Part shown: in pieces, positions 53,701-63,955 of the stretch | How the letters are laid out: the number at the start of each line of letters is the position of its first letter | How positions within the stretch are numbered: position 1 is the stretch's first letter | DNA from: Margaritifera margaritifera | Taxonomy: Eukaryota > Mollusca > Bivalvia > Unionida > Margaritiferidae | NCBI GenBank assembly: GCA_029931535.1 | Contig: JAQPZY010001695.1 | Span: forward strand, 4,778,501-4,842,500 | Length of the DNA stretch: 64,000 bases | Reading direction: 5' to 3' | Notes under the pieces: generated by a model | The model's database searches: none | Seen by the model: only the letters and a program-made list of their open reading frames with translations | What the model was told of the DNA's origin: nothing | Translations under genes and position numbers: made by a program

Positions 53701-56700
53701 CAAACAGATGTGACAAGAAGGCACACAGAACCTCACACTTCAAACCGATGTGACAAGAAGGCACACAGAACCTCACACTTCAAACAGATCTGACAAAAAG
53801 GCACACAGAACCTCACACTTCAAACAGATGTGACAAGAAGGCATACAGAATCTCACAATTCTAACAGGTGTGACAAGAAGGCATACATATTACATTTCAA
53901 ATAGGTGTGACAAGTGTACAGAACCTTACATGTACTCATTTAATACAAAATGTATGAAACAAGTTGAGTAATTTCTATCTTTAGCATTGATGAGTCAAAT
54001 ACTGAAACTATATAACAAATTTCAAACATTTTATATGCAATGAGCATTATTATTAAAAGCTAGAACGTTGCATGCCCCACCACAATGCCTAAAAACTGAC
54101 TAAACACAAACTTTACCAAAGTATGACAGATGAATGGATGGATGGACTATATACACTACCAATGTATGACAGATGATGGATGGATGGGCTATACGCACTA
54201 CCAAGGTATGACAGATGAATAGATGGATGGGCTTTATACACTACCAAGGTATGACAGATGAATGGATGGATGGATGGACTATATACACGACCAACGTTCT
54301 GACAGATGAATGAATGGATGGATGGACTATATACACTACCAAGGTATGACAGATGAATGGATGGACTATATACACTACCAAGGTATGACAGATGAATGGA
54401 TGGATGGATGGACTATATACACTACCAAGGTATGACAGATGAATGGATGGACTATATACACTACCAAGGTATGACAGATGAATGGATGGACTATATACAC
54501 TACCAAGGTATGACAGATGAATGGATGGATGGATGGACTATATACACTACTAAGGTATGACAGATGAATGGATGGATGGACTATATACACTACCACTGTT
54601 GTGGAGGGCAAAATCAGTGTATAGAAATAACTTCAAAATACATTCAAATGCCTTGCATGTAAGATATCTGCACTGTGTAATGTCATGTGTCAACAGGATG
54701 TGATATTGCATGTTCATATATATATGAATTGGTCAATGAAAAATCACATAACTTTTTATCAATGTGATAACATGTTTATTGAAGCAAAGCTGTGTAATTA
54801 CCAGGAAACTACTGGCCCAAATAACTTGCATCCATGTGATAACATGTGTATTGAAGTAAAGCTGTGTAATTACCAGAAAACTACAGGACCAAAGAACTTT
54901 TATCCATGTGATAATATGATTATTGAAGTAAAGCTGTGTAATTACCTGGAAACTACAGGACCAAAGAACTTTTATCCATGTGATAACATGTGTATTGAAG
55001 TAAAGCTGTGTAATTACCAGGAAACTACAGGACCAAAGAACTTTTATCCATGTGATAACATGTGTATTGAAGTAAAGCTGTGTAATTACCTGGAAACTAC
55101 AGGAGCAAAGAACTTTTATCCATGTGATAATATGTGTATTTAAGTAAAGCTGTGTAATTACCTGGAAACTACAGGACCAAAGAACCAGAGATTAGTCAAT
55201 ACCATACGGAATGGCAAATTCATCTGGAATGTGAAACTTTGAATTAAATATATAAAAAATAAACAATGAGTTGACTTGTAAACATGAATCCCCAAACCAA
55301 CAGGAGGACATTTGGAGTAGCCGACAATGTACAGACTAATATGGAGGATTGATAGCAAGGCAACTGTAGTTACCGTATATACTCGCATATAAGCTGAGTC
55401 CAAAAGCAAACAACATAGACCCTGATCTGCCGTCGCATAATGTGCTGGCAGATCAGGGTCTATGTTGTTTGTTCTACTGATTAGTCCTTACAAACTGCGT
55501 AGACCCAGATGCTGCTGGCATTGCCACTGGTAAAGTGACACATGAGACAATAAAACTACTATATCTCACAATGCTTACACACGAGACAATAAAACTACTA
55601 TATCAATAAAACTACTATATCTCACAATGCTTATGTACACAAGACAATAAAATATCTCACAATGCTTACTAACATAAGACAATACAACTACTATATCTCA
55701 ATGCTTACACACGAGAAAATAAAACTACTATATCTCAAAATGCTTACACACTTGAGACAATAAAACTACTATATCTCACAATGCAAAATAACACCATGTA
55801 TGTTCACTATAAAACAGATATTAATCAGCTCTAACAGGTGACATAACATTTATTATAGTCAATATGCTTATTTTGAGGTTTATGCCTAACTGTTACATAG
55901 TAAGCGTAGAAAATTCATGTGCAAAGGCAGATGGATAAATTCCTAGTATTTCATAATTTTCCATGTCTTATTTGTTGCCCAAAAAATTCTCCATTTTTAA
56001 AACTCTACTAATTAAAAATGTATCCCTCAATCCAGTTTAGAACATGTTACAAGGAAACAACAGTGACACATTGATCACCTGGACCCATCAGAAGACATGG
56101 ATTATGTCTGGATTATTGGTTTTCTGGACAACAGATAATTTTATGCACAATAAACTGGGTGTGTGCGGAGCTATGATTGATAAGTTCAGATAACCAAAGT
56201 CCAGATAATCAAAGTTTTATTGTACTGCTACAAAACAAATGTTATATAATTATTGTGGAAAAATGCCAGCAATGGATTATTTATGACCAACTTGAGTGTG
56301 TTTACCTCTGATGCCAAATGTTCAAAAGTGTCTTTTTCTGGTCCATACCCAAACATACTGGGCTGGGGATACTTCTCAAGCCTGTAATCAATAAAAGAAC
56401 AGCATGCTTGACCAGCTATTACAGCGAATTCAATGGTGATTTTATTCTCTGTATTATTGGTGATTTCCTAAGGATTTTCACACAGAGAGGGAATTCCCCC
56501 TCAGACATTTTTATACTGGGGGATTTTACATTTTTAAAGAAGGGAGGGGGCAGTTTTTATATGTGAACAGTATCTATGAATAGACCACTAATCGTATTTT
56601 TTCAACAAATGTGTGTGCGATAAATAACTTTTAATGAATTAAGATGAAACTTACAGCTGTTGATCTTTATTATTGGCACAGCAGCAGTGATCATGTGTTA

Positions 56701-59700
56701 TGATAATGGCACTACACTGTATGCATTAGAACTGTATGTAACAGCAATGATCATGTGTTAGTATAATGGCACTACACTGTATGCATTGGAACTGTATGTA
56801 ACATCAGTGATCATGTGTTATGATAATGGCACTACACTGTATGCATTAGAACTGTATGTAACATCAGCGATCATGTGTTATGATAATGGCACTACACTGT
56901 ATGCATTGGAACTGTATGTAACAGCAGAGACATTACCACAGAATATAGAAAACTGCCTATCCACCATTGTACAACCTTGCCAACTGCAGTTGGTAAAATA
57001 GATAATCAACGCAAGTATCTCACTGCTCAAATGCAAAATGTCACTTAGTAAGTGCTTGATTATCTCAGTTGATCTAGAGGTCAAGTGCTTACATGATCAG
57101 ATTGAGCTTTGTTAATATTAATTAATGTTAATGGTATTGTTATGCTCATGGCAAACTGACTGTGTGTGATTTCTGCACACTCGTTCATTTTAAGTGGGGA
57201 AGGGATTTCAATTTGGGGGGGATACATGCACTAATGTGGCCTTGTAGAAAACACTTATTTTTTTTTTTTACTAGATGTCTAAGTTTTTTGGGTTAAACAT
57301 ACACAAAATGGCTTGTCAGCATAGACAAATTGGTTTGCATGTAAAAATACTTTGGTTTGTACAGTACATATACAGCAAGACTTTGAAAACCAGAGGCAAT
57401 GCAGGCTCCAATTTTTGGTTTGAATTGTCAGTTACTAAGAGTTTTTCAAGGTCACAGACAAAGGAATGCTATAACAACTTGTACTGAGGATGCTATAACA
57501 ACTTGTACTGAGGATGCTATAATAACTTGTACTGAGGATGCTATAACAACTTGTACTGAGGATGCTATAACAACTTGTACTGAGGATGCTATAACAACTT
57601 GTACTGAGGATGCTATAACAACTAGTACTGAGGATGCTATAACAACTTGTACTGATGATACTATAACAACAACAACTGGTACTGAGGATGGTATAACAAC
57701 TTGTACTGAGGATGCTATAACAACTGGTACTGAGGATGCTATAACAACTTGTACTGAGGATACTATAACAACAACAACTGGTACTGAGGACGGTATAACA
57801 ACTTGTACTGAGGATGCTATAACAACTGGTACTGAGGATGCTATAACAACTGGTACTGAGGATGCTATAACAACTAGTACTGAGGATGCTATAACAACTG
57901 GTACTGAGGATGCTATAACAACTAGTACTGAGGATGCTATAACAACTAGTACTGAGGATACTATAACAACTAGTACTGAGGATGCTATGACAACTAGTAC
58001 TGAGGATGCTATAACAACTAGTACTGAGGATGCTATAACAACTGGCACTGAGGATGATACAGCAACTGGTACTGAGGATGCTAACAACTGGTATTGTTAA
58101 CTGCACTTGTCTGGAAGTTATTAAACTCAGGGTTTGAGTTTGACGTTGAGATTTGTGCTCAACTAATTGCAAGCAACTTTACTTTCGAAACATCCATACA
58201 GGTCAACCAATGAAGGTTTAAACTTAAGAAACAAGCCAATAGCAACAGACCTCCTTTTTAAACATCATTTTGGTTGGGAGATAATGAAACATAAGCTCAA
58301 ACTTAAAGCCATACCTGTGGAGTTCACAGACCAAAATTCTGATATTTCAGCTATACACAAATCCATACCTGTGGGTTTTTGACTGACCAACTCCTTGATA
58401 TCTAAGCTATACACAGACCGACACATGTGGGTTTGACGGACCAACTCTTTGATATCTCAGCTATACACAGACCCACACATGTGGGTTTGACAGACCAACT
58501 CCTTGATATCTAAGCTATACACAGACCCACACCTGTGGGTTTGACAGACCAACTCTTTGATATCTCAGCTATACACAGACCCACACATGTGGGTTTGACA
58601 GACCAACTCCTTGATATCTAAGCTATACACAGACCCACACATGCGTATTTGACTGACCAACTCCTTGATATCTAAGCTATACTCTAAGCTATACACAGAC
58701 CCACACATGTGGGTTTGACAGACCAACTCTTTGATATCTCAGCTATACAAAGACCCAAACATGTGGGTTTGACAGACCAACTCTTTGATATCTCAGCTAT
58801 ACAAAGACTCATAGAGCTCTCCCTCATTATAATGTGCTCCATTATAAAGAAATTCCAGATATACTGTGGTACCACTCTGGACTCCATGACCAAAATCATA
58901 CAAATGTATAATAGAAAACAACATGAAGCTTAGTGCTATACCTTGAATTCCTTTTTGAAACACTATTATCTAACAAATTTGTATCATTCCTGCTATACTG
59001 CAATTCAATATCTACAGCTGTTCTCAATATATCATGGTTTGGTAAATATCACTGTTCTCACTATAACGCAGTTCTGTACATAACACTGTCAGCAGTTATG
59101 GACCCCTCCTATCGCATTATAATGAGGGTGAGCTTTACCTGTGGGTTTGACAGACCAACTCTTTGATATCTCAGCTATACCAAGACCCATACCTGTGGGT
59201 GTGACAGACCAACTCCTTGATATCTCAGCTATACACAGACCCATACATGTGGGTGTGACAGGCCAACTCTTTAATATCACAGCTCTACACAGACCCATAC
59301 ATGTGGGTGTGACAGACCAACTCTATAATATCTCAGCTATACACAGACCCATACCTGTGGGTTTGACAGACCAACTCTTTGAAATCTCAGCTATACAAAG
59401 ACCCATACCTGTGAGTTGACAGACCAACACTTTGATATGTTAGCTACTGAATATTTCATGGTTTGCACTATTGAAATATCCAGTAAAGAATGTAGGTGAC
59501 TCTCAAAACTTGAATTGCTGCAAGAAGAGCAACTACAACAACAGGTTAATCAGATAGATTTGTGTGGGTGCAGATAAAACAAAGTTGTTAATTTACTTTA
59601 TTTTTGTGTTATTCACTCACCTGGCCACAGCATTAGCAAGAATTCCAATGGGTGACTCTGGTTCTGGCATTGAGGAATGACTAGGGGTCCCCTTCACTAG

Positions 59701-62700
59701 TAGCTCTAGATGTAGCTGTCCCTTCTCTGAACTCCCAACCCTGTTACATCAATTAAAAAGAATTTCTTTATTCTTGGAAGCTTTTCAGTGATCCACTAGG
59801 TGTTAACAAGTTTGTCTTGCAATATAATTCTGCTAACTTCATCCAAATAATTATTGGGGTTCTCCAAATACATTTTTTAAGGTGCAATCCAATCAACGCA
59901 TAAACTAAGTTGATTCCTCAAATGCAACCATATACCATGAAAGTAGCTTACTATTACAAATAATGATTTTTGAAATAAACAGATAGGACCAAAGATATCA
60001 CAGACTCTTAGCATAGTGATATCACAGACTCTTAGCATAATGATATTACAGACTCTTGGCATAACAGATCAACGGAGTTCACATAATTTTCATATAAAAT
60101 GTGCAGAAATAATTCCATTACAATCTGTAAGATATACTGTTCTGTCATGATATCACAAACAATCTGTAAGATATACTGTTGAGTCATAATAACACAACCT
60201 GTAAGATATACTGTTCTGTCATGATAACACAATCTGTAAGATATACTGTTCTGTCATGATAACACAATCTGTAAAATATACTGTTCTGTCATGATAACAC
60301 AATCTGTAAAATATACTGTTCTGTCATGATATCACAAACAATCTGTAAGATATACTGTTCAGTCATGATATCACAATCTGTAAGATATACTATTGTGTCA
60401 TGATATCACAAACAATCTGTAAGATATACTGTGTGTCATGATATCACAAACAATCTGTAAGATATACTGTTGTGTCATGATATCACAAACAATCTGTAAG
60501 ATATACTGTTGTGTCATGATATCACAAACAATCTGTAAGATATACTGTTCTGTCATGATATCACATGCAATCTGTAAGATATACTGTTGTGTCATGATAT
60601 CACATGCAATCTGTAAGATATACTGTTGTGTCATAACACATCCAATCTGTAAGATATACTGTTGTGTCATGATATCACATGCAATCTGTAAGATATACTG
60701 TTGTGTCATGATACCACAAACAATCTGTAAGATATACTGTTCTGTCATGATATCACAATCTGTAAGATATACTGTTGTGTCATGATAACACAAACAATCT
60801 GTAAGATATACTGTTGTGTCATGATATCACATGCAATCTGTAAGACATACTGTTGTCATAGCACATGCAATCTGTAAGATATACTGTTCTGTCATAATAT
60901 CACATGCAATCTGTAAGATATAATGTTGTGTCATAACACATGCAATCTGTAAGATAAACTGTTGTGTCATAACACAAACAATCTGTAAGATATACTGTTG
61001 TGTCATGATATCACAATCTGTAAGATATACTGTTGTGTCATGATAACACAAACAATCTGTAAGATATACTGTTGTGTCATGATAACACAAAGAATCTGTA
61101 AGATATACTGTTCTGTCACGATAACAATCTGTAAGATATACTGTTCTATCATGATAACATAATCTGTAAGATATACTCTTCTATCATGATAACAATCTGT
61201 AAGATATACTGTTCTATCATGATAACACAATCTGTAAGATATACTGTTCTGTCATGATAACAATCTGTAAGATATACTGTTCTGTCATGATAACACAATC
61301 TGTAAGATATACTGTTCTGTCATGATAACACAATCTGTAAGATATACTGTTCTGTCATGATAACACAATCTGTAAGATATACTGTTCTATCATGATAACA
61401 CAATCTGTAAGATATACTGTTCTGTCATGATAACACAATCTGTAAGATATACTGTTCTGTCATGATAACACAATCTGTAAGATATACTGTTCTGTCATGA
61501 TAACACAATCTGTAAGATATACTGTTCTATCATGATAATAATCTGTAAGATATACTGTTCTGTCATGATAACACAGTCTGTAAGATATACTGTTGAAAGG
61601 CTGACTGATAATATATTAACTGAAAGATACCCAAGATAAATTTAACTTTTGGCATTTTGTTTTATCCATTGACTCTGTATTATCCATGAATATTATTTGT
61701 ACTGCCATCATGGAATTTGTAATTCTTTTGTATATGCATGCTCCAGGGCCAGTAGACCTAATAGCAATAGTTTTTTTTTTCTTCTTCTATTTACTGGTCA
61801 ATTATCGTCATTCTCTACATTGTCAATCACAGTATTTAAGTGTCATTAATTTGAGTAAATCTGTCATTTGAGCATATAAATCATATACAATTTTAACAAC
61901 ATGGCATAAATAGAAATTGTACATTTTATGACTGCATTCTATGCAAAATATAAACACAAAATGAAGTGTAATCGCTTTAATCCAATTTGTGAGATTATCA
62001 AAAAGCATGTACATGTAGCATGTGACACTGCAGACAGTGAGGGATTTTCCAGTAAAATTTTAAACAAATATCAATCAAGGCATATTTTTAAAGCAATACC
62101 TATAAGCCAATCTGCTACAGTAATTGCTGGCATTGCATCCTAATAGGATACAATCATGGCATATATAAAACAGCGGCTACTAATACCTTATCCTGGTTAA
62201 TATATACTTTGTTTTCATTTAGGACCAACTAGACATCATAAGATGTCGTTTACTGAAAACCTGATGTCAATATGACCATCTGTTAGGAAGGAGTAGCCAT
62301 AACAATATTTTTAAGATGGCTGCCATGGTGGCCATATTGGATGTCAGATCTGCACTATTTTCATTTAGGACCAACTAGACATCATAAGAAGTCGTTTATT
62401 GAAAACCTGATGTCAATATGACCATCTTTTAGGAAGGAATAGCCATAACATTATTTTCAAGATGGCTCCCATGGTGGCCATACTGGATGTCAGATCAGCC
62501 CTATTTTCATTTAGGACCAACTAGACATTGTAAGAAGTCATTTGGTTGAAACCCTATGTTGATATGACCATCCATTAAGGAGGAGTAGCAATAACAAGAT
62601 TTTAAAGATGGCTGCTGTGGTGGCCATATTGGATGTCAGGTCGGCACATTTTAATTTAGGACCAACAGACCTAATAGAAGTCTTTCAGCAAAAACCCCAT

Positions 62701-63316
62701 GTCAACTTTTGATCATCTGCTCAGGAGGAGTAGCGATAACAAGGTTTTCAATATGGCCTCCATTGTGACCCATACTGGATGTCCAACTAGCACTATTTTC
62801 ATTTAGGTCCAACTAAACTTTGGGATAAATGTGTGAAAAGTCCCATGGCAATCCTCCAAATATTTTAGAAAGAGGAAGCAATAACAAACTTGTGCTAATG
62901 GACAGATGATGGACGATGGATGATGGATGACGGAAAACAGGCCATCACATAAGCTCTTGTGGTTGATGAACAGCATCACTAAAAATCAGTTAGTTCACTA
63001 AATTCACTAAACTTTTATTCTTGCTAAAACTTTAAGTGATTTGCAGGATAAACTCAGGACATTCTGTAAGATATCATGTGGTAGACATTGTTAAAAGTCC
63101 TGAAAGTGTTCAAAATTACTGGTAATGGTCTGACTTACAAAACAATTAAAAAATAAGGTAAAAGAAATGAATGGTTTACATGGCTACAGGCTTGTCAATC
63201 CCTGGTATAACATTATTCAGTATGGTCATTCCCTCATCCATTATAAACTCCACATCGTGTACCCCTCGTTCCATCAAAAGATCACTTAAAGCCCTAGCTC
63301 CATCCTGGCCACCTAC
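44676..63316 (-). CDS. PM20D1: PM20D1-like M20 peptidase, C-terminal eight exons (5' part outside window)
   Basis: Joining on the minus strand 63316-63180, 59740-59621, 56381-56306, 55223-55162, 50785-50707, 48531-48460, 46706-46541 and 44902-44676 gives 312 open residues with consistent phases. The order and motifs match PM20D1 (about 500 residues): [10 protein letters not shown] just after the metal-ligand [22 protein letters not shown], the lid-domain [52 protein letters not shown] with the last zinc-ligand His, and [15 protein letters not shown]20D1 joins or splits fatty acids and amino acids (N-acyl amino acids) and is secreted in mammals. The HxD, EE and first-half residues must lie beyond 64000. 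Other M20 enzymes (carboxypeptidase S/Gly-X type) are less likely. Confidence 0.92.
44945..45415. repeat. (ATC/ATT/GTC)n low-complexity region
   Basis: Almost pure CAT/CATT/GTC triplet-rich sequence. It gives long open frames in four frames (His-, Met/Ile- and Asp/Asn-rich), all artefacts, inside the last intron of the PM20D1-like gene. Confidence 0.95.
45420..45885. other. PM20D1-like last intron, no feature
   Basis: AT-rich, no exon or repeat recognised. Confidence 0.5.
45890..46455. mobile_element. Candidate inverted-end element, TTCATTATAATG family
   Basis: CTTCATTATAATGTGAT (about 45906) faces ATCACATTATAATGAGG (about 46378 and 46428, the latter duplicated). CAGTTATGGACCCC and TACTATACTGCAGTTTGGTACATAA blocks in between recur at 58975-59105. 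Probably the same non-autonomous family as 58815-59132. Confidence 0.5.
46541..46706 (-). CDS. PM20D1: PM20D1-like exon g
   Basis: Acceptor TTTTGTAG. The exon encodes [40 protein letters not shown] and [15 protein letters not shown] plus one base of Gly; donor GTAGAT. It covers the ISP...GYQTIK...IRQV region that precedes the C-terminal zinc ligand. Confidence 0.94.
47155..47745. repeat. About 60-bp minisatellite, about 10 copies
   Basis: The unit is CTTATTATAGCCTTGCCCTA, TGATAAGTCCACTCCCATTA, ATAGGCCCCTTGTG. A 171-codon plus-strand frame results from a unit length divisible by three. Confidence 0.95.
47763..48480 (-). repeat. Tandem array of exon f 3' end plus splice donor
   Basis: About 11 copies of a 52-71-bp unit lie directly downstream (minus strand) of exon f (48460-48531). 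Each unit holds the exon's last about 24 bp (CCAGCCCAGTCTATAGAACA G) followed by its donor GTAGGATTTTACA. Most copies keep the donor intact; two read GAAAAGGTAGG and one reads AGATTGG. Longer units add a GCTTATCATAG block shared with the neighbouring minisatellite. Confidence 0.93.
48460..48531 (-). CDS. PM20D1: PM20D1-like exon f
   Basis: Acceptor TCTGTATCAG. The 24 codons read [20 protein letters not shown] and SIEQ, in phase 0 at both ends; donor GTAGGA. This is the family's central strand (VxxxAPxAxAxVNxRIHP). The segment from about CCAGCCCAG to the donor is repeated about 11 times in the downstream intron. Confidence 0.93.
48590..48900. repeat. 39-bp minisatellite, 7-8 copies
   Basis: The unit is CACTGCCTCTTCTTATAATG plus CCAGTATGATCATGAACTC, nearly identical copies. 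The period is divisible by three, so open frames are artefacts. Confidence 0.97.
49010..49985. repeat. 130-bp satellite-like array, about 7-8 copies
   Basis: The unit contains TGGTCATTTATAATAGAAAT, ATAACACAGCTTCATTATAT, AGTGCCTCAGTATAGTGTAA and ATGAACAGTGTCATTAAGAG. Inner copies are almost identical, pointing to recent expansion or conversion. Confidence 0.97.
50083..50459. mobile_element. 377-bp TA-flanked TIR element with internal repeats
   Basis: Ends CCATATATACTTGGTAATAA and, inverted, CTGTATATACTCACTTATAA, each next to TA. Inside are three 79-80-bp direct copies (GACCCAGATCTGCTGTTGCA...) and a terminal palindrome (CCTGATCTGC...GCAGATCAGG). Related to the fragment at 55373 and, at the ends, to 41540-42715. 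Confidence 0.75.
50640..50701. repeat. (TA)n microsatellite at a splice donor
   Basis: About 30 TA units beginning a few bases inside the intron after the exon e donor (50706-50705, minus strand). Confidence 0.96.
50707..50785 (-). CDS. PM20D1: PM20D1-like exon e
   Basis: Acceptor TGAATTTCAG. The exon completes Arg, then [20 protein letters not shown] and FKAGIK, matching the conserved TNA(I/L)(I/V)RT...TMFKAG(V/I)K motif. Donor GTATAC is followed within about 6 bp by a long (TA)n run. Confidence 0.94.
51015..51440. repeat. 46-bp minisatellite, about 9 copies
   Basis: The unit is AACTGTGGTGAGTAGTACCC plus TCCAAAATGAATACACCCAT and CAAGTT. Confidence 0.95.
51440..51780. repeat. Degenerate about 130-bp repeat, 2-3 copies
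   Basis: CATCAAGTTTCATGACTGTA, CATACAACAGTGTCCGAGAA and CTGAGCTAAATGCAAAAACC recur; also related to 50930-51000. Confidence 0.85.
51775..52698. repeat. 35-41-bp minisatellite, about 22 copies
   Basis: The unit is GATGCCTATGACAATGACAA plus CACTGTCAGAAACATAACA, with shorter variants lacking TGTCAG. Confidence 0.96.
52765..53500. repeat. 43-44-bp minisatellite, about 17 copies
   Basis: The unit is CATTGGCTTGTAAATATTTT plus CTAATAATCTCCATTGTCTGTCA. Confidence 0.96.
53575..53925. repeat. 40-bp minisatellite, about 8 copies
   Basis: The unit is ACTTCAAACAGATGTGACAA plus GAAGGCACACAGAACCTCAC. Confidence 0.96.
54115..54600. repeat. 34-46-bp minisatellite, about 12 copies
   Basis: The unit is CTATATACACTACCAAGGTA plus TGACAGATGAATGGATGGA, with variable GGAT repeats. 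Confidence 0.96.
54765..55190 (-). repeat. Tandem array of exon d 3' end plus splice donor (72 bp)
   Basis: About five full copies of a 72-bp unit run from exon d into its downstream intron (minus strand). The unit contains TTCTTTGGTCCTGTAGTTTC, C(A/T)G and the donor GTAATTACACAG, then CTTTACTTCAATACACATG. The copies at about 54943 and 55087 keep the exact exon/donor junction. The period divisible by three creates a spurious plus-strand frame (54685-55143). Confidence 0.94.
55162..55223 (-). CDS. PM20D1: PM20D1-like exon d
   Basis: Acceptor CACATTCCAG. The exon encodes [20 protein letters not shown] plus two bases of Arg; donor GTAATT. The last about 23 bp and the donor are part of a 72-bp tandem array that runs into the downstream intron (54765-55161). 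Confidence 0.92.
55373..55545. mobile_element. Fragment of the CCGTATATACTCGC TIR family
   Basis: After TA, CCGTATATACTCGCATATAA then a palindromic block (CATAGACCCTGATCTGCC...GGCAGATCAGGGTCTATG) as inside the 50083-50459 element. No right TIR found. Confidence 0.65.
55555..55790. repeat. About 40-bp repeat, about 6 copies
   Basis: The unit is GAGACAATAAAACTACTATA plus TCTCACAATGCTTACACAC, with gaps. Confidence 0.92.
56306..56381 (-). CDS. PM20D1: PM20D1-like exon c
   Basis: Acceptor TTGATTACAG. The exon completes Arg and encodes [17 protein letters not shown] and TFEHLASE, ending in phase 0 at donor GTAAAC. This matches the PM20D1 stretch between the lid-domain SPIGILA segment and the NLWFFGP helix. 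Confidence 0.9.
56410..57245. repeat. Dispersed repeat, copy B (pairs with 12415-13025)
   Basis: Same block order and orientation as copy A in the carrier gene. Here the ATGGCACTACACTGTATGCA block is amplified to four copies of about 58 bp (56690-56930). Confidence 0.8.
57465..58095. repeat. 24-bp minisatellite, about 26 copies
   Basis: The unit is GATGCTATAACAACTTGTAC plus TGAG. Period 24 keeps all frames open (Thr/Glu/Asp/Ala-Ile-rich on +), so the 233- and 245-codon frames are not evidence of a gene. Confidence 0.97.
58320..58810. repeat. 54-56-bp minisatellite, about 9 copies
   Basis: The unit is GACCCACACATGTGGGTTTG, ACAGACCAACTC(C/T)TTGATA, TCT(A/C)AGCTATACACA. CCCACACATGTGGG is palindromic. 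The same array resumes at 59130-59440. Confidence 0.96.
58815..59132. mobile_element. Element with CCCTCATTATAATG ends inserted in a minisatellite
   Basis: CTCCCTCATTATAATG at about 58819 and CATTATAATGAGGGTGAG at about 59115-59132 are inverted ends. The about 310 bp between interrupts the 54-bp array on both sides. Internal CAGCAGTTATGGACCCC links it to 45890-46455. Confidence 0.65.
59130..59440. repeat. 54-56-bp minisatellite, second block (about 6 copies)
   Basis: Same unit as 58320-58810, with GTGGGTGTGACAGACCAACT variants. Confidence 0.95.
59621..59740 (-). CDS. PM20D1: PM20D1-like exon b (lid domain)
   Basis: Acceptor TGTAACAG. The exon completes Met, then reads [39 protein letters not shown] and two bases of Arg at donor GTGAGT. 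The His in SHSSMP is the conserved lid-domain histidine of M20 enzymes that reaches the active site. Confidence 0.92.
59990..60065. repeat. 23-24-bp repeat x3
   Basis: The unit is ATATCACAGACTCTTAGCAT plus A(A/G)TG. Confidence 0.9.
60115..61592. repeat. 29-38-bp minisatellite, about 43 copies
   Basis: The unit is AATCTGTAAGATATACTGTT plus CTGTCATGATAACAC, with variants carrying TATCACAAAC or TATCACATGC. The largest array in the window, in the intron between exons a and b. Confidence 0.97.
61600..62200. other. PM20D1-like intron, no feature recognised
   Basis: AT-rich with short open frames; no exon or repeat found. Confidence 0.55.
62205..62990 (-). repeat. Inverted copy of the 18605-21115 tandem-repeat element
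   Basis: Four to five about 145-bp units in reverse orientation (TTTTCATTTAGGACCAACTA, GACATCATAAGAAGTC, AAGATGGCTGCCATGGTGGC, CATATTGGATGTCAGATC). They end with the inverted head (CAGGCCATCACATAAG) at about 62935-62985. Confidence 0.85.
63180..63316 (-). CDS. PM20D1: PM20D1-like exon a (first in window)
   Basis: Minus-strand acceptor ACATTACAG, then [41 protein letters not shown] and two bases (at) of a Met codon at donor GTAAAC. In family members the preceding residues are the metal-binding/catalytic EE, so the missing upstream exon should end with Glu. Confidence 0.9.
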
Positions 63317-63730
63317 CTGTAATGTATATCAAACTGTAAATTAACATTTGTTAATTAAAACTAGTCTCCATCTTCTGTTATGTAAATGTACAGATTTTCC
63401 CAGCTGACCTAGCCCCACATACTCATTAATATAGCATTTTCTATAAACTCCAATTTTTTTTCTTTGGAAAATATTGCAAGTGGTTTAACAGCAGTGATTG
63501 TTTTGGGGATCTACTGTGAAATTTCACATAAATTGGATGAAAGATTGTGAAGTCATTAAAATTCTGATTTGTGCATATTAGACAGACAGCTTTACCTGCT
63601 CACTTGCAACGGATTCACACATGTCCATCATTAGTGAGCAGGCTCCAACAAATTGCCAGGAAAAGACTAAATTCAGTGACCAATAGGAGTAACTATTATA
63701 TGAATATGTTGGCTTGAATTTGTTGTTAAT
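63317..63730. other. Intron upstream of PM20D1-like exon a, no exon seen
   Basis: Searched for the expected exon ending in the metal-ligand EE; none found. AT-rich. Confidence 0.5.
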
Positions 63731-63955
63731 GCTACGAGTCATTAATAACTGTTTGTCCCTTTGTGAAGTAATTTCATTGTTGTAATTGTTACGAGTCATT
63801 AATAACTGTTTGTCCCTTTGTGAAGTAATTTCATTGTTGTAATTGTTACGAGTCATTAATAACTGTTTGTCCCTTTGTGAAGTAATTTCATTGTTGTAAT
63901 TGTTACGAGTCATTAATAACTGTTTGTCCCTTTGTGAAGTAATTTCATTGTTTTG
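63731..63955. repeat. 57-bp tandem repeat, four near-identical copies
   Basis: Starts at 63731, 63788, 63845 and 63902; the unit begins GTTACGAGTCATTAATAACT. Fifty-seven bp is 19 codons, so the minus strand stays open; not a gene. Confidence 0.97.

Noticed and set aside
54685..55143. 152-codon Cys-containing repeat protein
   Set aside because: The frame is the complement of a 72-bp array derived from exon d and its donor; no start or promoter context.
57399..58172. Open frames of 233 (+) and 245 (-) codons
   Set aside because: They span a 24-bp minisatellite with period divisible by three; no domain, no splice context and frames open on both strands.
60115..61592. CRISPR-like direct repeats
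   Set aside because: Units abut with no unique spacers, the repeats vary, and the DNA is eukaryotic.
63578..63680. Upstream PM20D1-like exon (minus, ending SEQ before GTAAAG)
   Set aside because: The residues do not match the expected segment ending in the metal-ligand EE before VGG, and no acceptor with the right phase is clear.
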